A DNA stretch of 64,000 nucleotides, from assembly GCA_963971285.1 (NCBI GenBank), contig OZ020250.1:16290499-16354498 (forward strand), in the 5' to 3' direction. A program made the position numbers and the translations under genes. Shown here piece by piece: positions 52,501 through 58,500 of the stretch. Numbering within the stretch: position 1 is the first letter of the stretch; every line of letters starts with the position of its first letter. The stretch is from Astropecten irregularis. Taxonomy: Eukaryota > Echinodermata > Asteroidea > Paxillosida > Astropectinidae. The notes beneath the pieces were generated by a model. It searched no databases and was not told the origin of the DNA. It saw only the letters and a list, made by a program, of their open reading frames with translations.

Positions 52501-55500
52501 CTTGAGGTAAGAGGGTACAAGAAAAAACAAACTCAGTGGAGCTGAAGGTAGAATTTGACAATCCTCTTAAAAGCAGTCAGGGTTGTCCGAAGATATGATG
52601 CGGTAGTTTTGTTACAACGGAAATTTTGTTCATTTTGAGCTTGGCAGCATAAAGGGCATGTAAAACGTTGGTAAAAGTGACAGTACAGCACTCGCACTTT
52701 GTCTAATCCAGCATGTACATGAAATAATAAGCCAGTGAAAATTTGACCTAGCGAAAATCCGACTCAATTTTTCTTATGAAACATAAAGAAGGATTTTTTA
52801 TCTTGCCAAGACCAAAAATGTTTTTGGTATTTGGTTTCATTCTTTCTGGATAAATACACCATTTCAGGCGAAAATGTTTGAACAACGTTTCTACCAGCGC
52901 CATCTTCATACCTTGAAATTTATAAGTAAATCTATGTCAAACATTTCTGCTTTGGTTTATTACCAATGTTCTACATGCCCTTTAATGAAAATGCCAGTCC
53001 CAGCCCGGCCCTAGATTGACAACTCACGGCTTCTTCTTCCTTTTATCTGAGGTCGGCGAAGGTGATCGCTTCCTCTTCTTCCAGCCACCACCTCTCTTCT
53101 CTCTCTTGTCGGCCTCCGGACTGTGAGCGTGCTGTGAGGAAAAGAAGTGGCGGTATAAAAACAACCTCCAAGACAGTGTAAAGTTGCCTAAAACATTCAA
53201 TTTTATCACTTTACGCATTGGTCATTATGTCGAGGGGCAATTTTTGATGTAGCTTCCTACATGACATAATTAGCTCAGGCCAAGAATCAATGGCCACTCC
53301 TGCCCACCATCTTGCTGAGCAAGAAGGGATGGGTCATTGCATCAAGGTCCGGATTTTCCTTCAGAATGAAGACATTAACTGCCCTTCTGCAATGTAGCAA
53401 CTCTACAAGTACAGTATACTTTGGGGGGAAAGAATAACTGAGGAAGGTTCTTACAGAACTGGAACTGCACAGGGAGTTGAGCCACATCTCAAAAACACGC
53501 ACAGAATCCACAAGTTCTGAACAGATCATGATCACGCCAATTCACACAGGAAATCTGGCTCATCAACTGTGGCCGCTTGAGAAATCTAACCATGTCCTCT
53601 TGTCCCAGAGGTTTGCTTTGGGTGTCTGCAGTCAGATACTATCTAGCAAATGGGAGATCTTCATCGGAGCTTGACTCCTAATCTACCCAAGGGGTATACA
53701 TCATTCTGCATGACACCAATTATTACCTGCCCTTCGGTCAGCCAGTTGCATTCTTCTAGGGGCACCAAGACAATAAACATGGGGCAACCATGGCAATGAC
53801 GGGCAATGACCAGGGGTACCATGGCAATGACCAGGGGCAACAAGGCACCATTACCAGGGCCACCAAGGCAATGACCAGGGGCACCAAGGCAACGAACGAC
53901 CAGGTGCAATGACCATAAACACTCGGGTAATGGCCTATGGAGTTCCCGACAATGCAAATGTCTATGGAACCCATATGACCTAAACACACCAAACATGAAG
54001 GAAGAGTCAAATATTTTCTACTTACGCCTACCTCATCCGCCATCGGTTTCGTCGGGTGAACTTTCCTCCTCATGTTCCCTGATCCAACATTTACAACTTC
54101 CTTTGCATCGCCCTGCCAAACACAGAGTACACGTTTAATTGTTAGGTATGGTTAATTGCCTAGTAGGGTTACGAAACCATGGGCAGTTTTGGCTTCACTG
54201 AACTTTCTTCAATCCAAGCAAAGACAAACACTGTGCAGAATCCATACAGCCCGATTTGTTGGACTCTGTCCAAGCTGGACCAGCAAACTCTAATACTGTA
54301 AAGTTACAGGCCATGTTTCCAGCTCTGCCGAGTCCATGAAGATCCTGCAACTCACTGCAAATGTAATTTTAGTGGAAACAGAACACTGCTTTCAGAACCC
54401 AAAAATACGGGAAATGATGGGGGAAAGGAAGTGCACGAAATATGTCTGCAGTCAGATACTATCTAGCAATATGGGAGATCTTCATTGGAGCTGGTCTCCT
54501 AATCTACCCAAGGGGTATACATCATTCTGCATGACACACAACTGAAGATGAAAATTAGTTCAATTTGTCAGTGGCACCACAAAGAGATTATTCATAGATT
54601 TCCAATAAATGAGATTTGAACTTTTGCAAAAGGGAGACTAGAATGAGTAAGCTACCATGTAAAAAAATCCTCTTCTTGGAAAGAGGTGTGGTTCTGAGAA
54701 GAACTAGTGAGTATAAACTTGATGTTTCGGCCAGTCTACTCTTGCCCTCATCGGAAGAGAAATTAGAGAAATCTACATGTTTAAAACAGCACTATGGAGT
54801 CAGGGGTTGATTTCACAAAGCCCTGCGATCGATCGTAACTCGAGTTATGAAGGATAACCCATCGTAGGGGGGCCTGTCCTACTTAGGACTGCAACGCATC
54901 ACAGGTCCTATGATTGATAGCAAGTTACGATGAATTTTGTGAAAATTTGGTGACACCTGGTAACTGGACCCAAGCTTGGAATTCATAGCCTTGTTATCAA
55001 ACGCGCAGGAAGGTTTTGATTAGCCAAGGTAGGTTACCAACCAAACCTCCATGTACGCATGCTACTCTTCACTGGTGCTCAGCTGAATTTCTGCTAAGCA
55101 CAAAAATAAGCTTAGCAATATTTTCTGCAAAGACACTCTATGGTGGCTTAGCCCTGGTGGCGAGTGGATGTCGGGAATCCCGCAAATGGCCCGACAGTGT
55201 ACACTTACATCTTCGTATATTTCGTAATCTTCGACGTTCATCCATTCGTTGAACTCTTCAAGGTCAAGAACCCACTTGGCGTTCACCTGCAAGGGACAGG
55301 AAAAAAAACAACAGAGATGGGGTTAGAAGTCAGGGAGAGAAATTCTATTAATGGCCGGGCTTATGACTAGGTTTTGCTTTGGGTCTCTGTCTTCTATACT
55401 CCTCCTAGCCGGGAATGATAAGACTATCTAAACCAATCTACCGCTTTATTCAGGGTCTACTCTCAGCACTCACTTGAAAAATAAGACTTGAAGCTATGCA

Positions 55501-58500
55501 TGGTGAGAGTACTAAAAGAAGGTAGGTTTGCGGTGACACCCTGTAATCTCTTCTGTGAGAGTGTGTGGTTCTTAGAAGAACCGTTGGTATTATCTCGACG
55601 TTCCGAATAGTATGCTCTGTTCGTCCTCGGGAGAGCGACTATTAATGGCGCATACCGTGTGGCTGTCACTCTCCTGAGGACTAACAAAGGCACACTGTTC
55701 GTAACGTCAAGATAATACCAACAGCTATTCTCAGAACCACACACTCTCACAGAAGAGATTACATGGTGTCACCGCAAACCTACCTTCTTTTAGTACTCAC
55801 TTGATTGACAGACAGAGTCCACTTTGATCATGGACAGTAATCCATTTGACATGGACCACATGTTAGACAACAAATCTAGTCCCCGACTTATTGCCACGAT
55901 CCACGTGGGACCATTTGAGAGCCATACCCAGGCCAAGACCGGGGCAATAAATATCCTGGCACTCAATTAAGGGAAAAAAGCAATAACCCTACGTACCTCC
56001 CAGGGTCCGTCGTAGCTGATCCCTGGCTCGGGGTCACCAGGGACTTCTGAGGCCGGCACCCAGGTGTCATAGCTGTCCGGGTAGTAGCACCAGTGCACCA
56101 GCATGGACTTCTCCCTCCGCTGGATGGGACGAATGTATTCCTCACCTGAAATGGACAAGAGGACGATGTTTCAGGTTCTGCTTGGACCATACCCTCAGAG
56201 CAGTGTTAATTTACCTCAGACCACTGTTAATCTGCTATACACCCATCCTGTAGTGATTTCTTAAGTCAAGAGTCTGTAGCTTCAAGTACAGTAACACCTC
56301 CTGGCTACCAGGAGGTCCATACGCCAGCTCTTTGAGGTTCAAAGAAAGCAAACATTTCCTATCGATTCGGAAATTCTCTTGGAGTGTCTGCAGTCAGATA
56401 CTATCTAGCAATAGGGGAGATCTTCATCGGAGCTTGACTCCTAATCTACCCAAGGGGTATACATCATTCCACAAGACACCAAGCTCAAAGAACGACCAGG
56501 AAAAATTGTCCGGGAAGCAGACAAAGACACTAAATTCAACTGTTGCTGTATTAGAATGGCCTACCATTTCAGAAAAGGTTCTAGACACGGATTCTTACCT
56601 TCACTTAAGGATGGCGGAGGGCCGTAGACTATGTGTGTGGCCATCTCAATATCGTCCGTTACTGTACCCTAGGGGGAGGAAAAGAGACAAAGGTTAGAAA
56701 ATATATATCCCAAATGGGATGTAAAGACCACAAAATGTGCACATGTATACGGCGTCCGGAATATTTCCCAGAATGAAGGATATAATTATGGGTCATTTGA
56801 CCATGTTTCGAGTCTCATGTCTCGTATGTAGATCACGTTTGATACATCTACTGTCCTCTGTATTTTCTCCCTACAAACTTGTACAGTGATTGAGCTCCCT
56901 TTTACAAAAACATTGCCCTGACTTAATAGGGAGCTTTAGATTGGTGTGAACGTGGACCTCGATCATGTCGACCACAAATGCGAGAACGTTGTGCTGTATG
57001 TCAAACCATACTTTGTGCGTCCTCAACTCACTCAGACAACATCAGTGACGACTTGACGCATGCGCAAAGACTCAGCATTACGCAATCAGGTATCAGTCGA
57101 CGAAGTCAACTAAACATCTAAAACTCCCTAATGACGCTGTGTGGAGGACCTGTCAACCAATCCAGTAAGCCCCTCCCATTTCACGTGTGAGCGATGAGAG
57201 CTTGCCCTTCTCCAATACCACACTCACTACATGCGTGTCAAGACTTTATACAATGGTTGCAAGACATAAATCATAGCTCTGACTGATCAGAAACCAATAG
57301 GTCCCGAGCTTAAAGGGTTCATGCAGTGCTTTTTTCAGTCATGTTTATCTTATTGCCTTCATACAGAGAATTAACTGACATATAGTGAATGGCAAGTCTT
57401 ATTTTGGTTTCAAACCAGCATTTGGTTTTCCTTTGAATGGCTTTACGAAATGGGAGATTTTCATGCATACTCAAGTAGGGAACCAACAGCAAAAATATAA
57501 TGAAAAAACATAAAACTTGAAAAGGCAAACTTAGCATATAAACCAAAAACTTGCTGTTAACCCTGAAACAGTTCTTGGTAAAATTACAGGCCCTATAAAA
57601 ACAGCAGCTTTTTTGCACACGTTCAAGCCATAATATTCCTATTGCACAGACCCTTAAGTTAATGGTGCTGTCTTTTTCATAGGCATGACTAAATGAGAAA
57701 TGAACAGTGCTCTCAAGAGGCAGCAATTTTGACCCACCTGATGCCTCTTGATGATGTCCTTGAGTTTGGCTGTCGTCTTGGGCTCCACCTCGTCCTGGAT
57801 GTAGACCACGGGCAAGGAGAAGCAGCGAGTCTGCAGCAGATTCTTCTCGATGCTCATGAACATCTCCACGTTGCGGTCCATCCGCGACGGCGACTGGAAG
57901 TCAAAGCGCCTCCTAGAAGATGAGGGAGCGGGTGAGAGGTAGGGGCAGAGTGAGTGCGCAGATTCAAAGCCAAATTTTAAATCTGATTCAATCGCAGCTA
58001 CTTGACGAGAGTTTGTCTGACGGCATTTGGAAAAATTCTCTTTTGAATCCTTGACGGCACAACAGATTTGAAGTAACTGAATCAACAGAAACGTTCCCCC
58101 TGAATTGCTGGACTTGTTAGTGGCACAAAAAGGTGTATACTGAGAATATGTCGCAATTTGGAATGCAAGGATGTTCACTTCTAAACAAGCCTAGATAATA
58201 ATAAATAATAAATAATCACTTAAACATTTGCTTGAAGTTAGGAGGGCCTGACAATCTTTCTCAAAGGCTAAAAGTTAGACTTTGAGAAAGATCCTGCTCG
58301 GGCCCTCCTAACTCCAAACATTTGATATATTTCAGGTCATTTTGACTGATGAGCAGTTTGCAGCAGTTTATTACTTACTTCACTTATAGATTTATCAGAT
58401 TGCAAAGACCAGGTATGAAACTTGGCCTTAAAAAAACAAACAATGAATTTCCATACTCTGTGCAGTATTTTTCACTTTTTAATGGCATAAGAGTGAAGCG

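Noticed and set aside
48303..56479. CRISPR-like array from the five spaced core repeats
   Set aside because: The repeats are 88 bp, irregularly spaced by 1-3.4 kb and located in eukaryotic introns.
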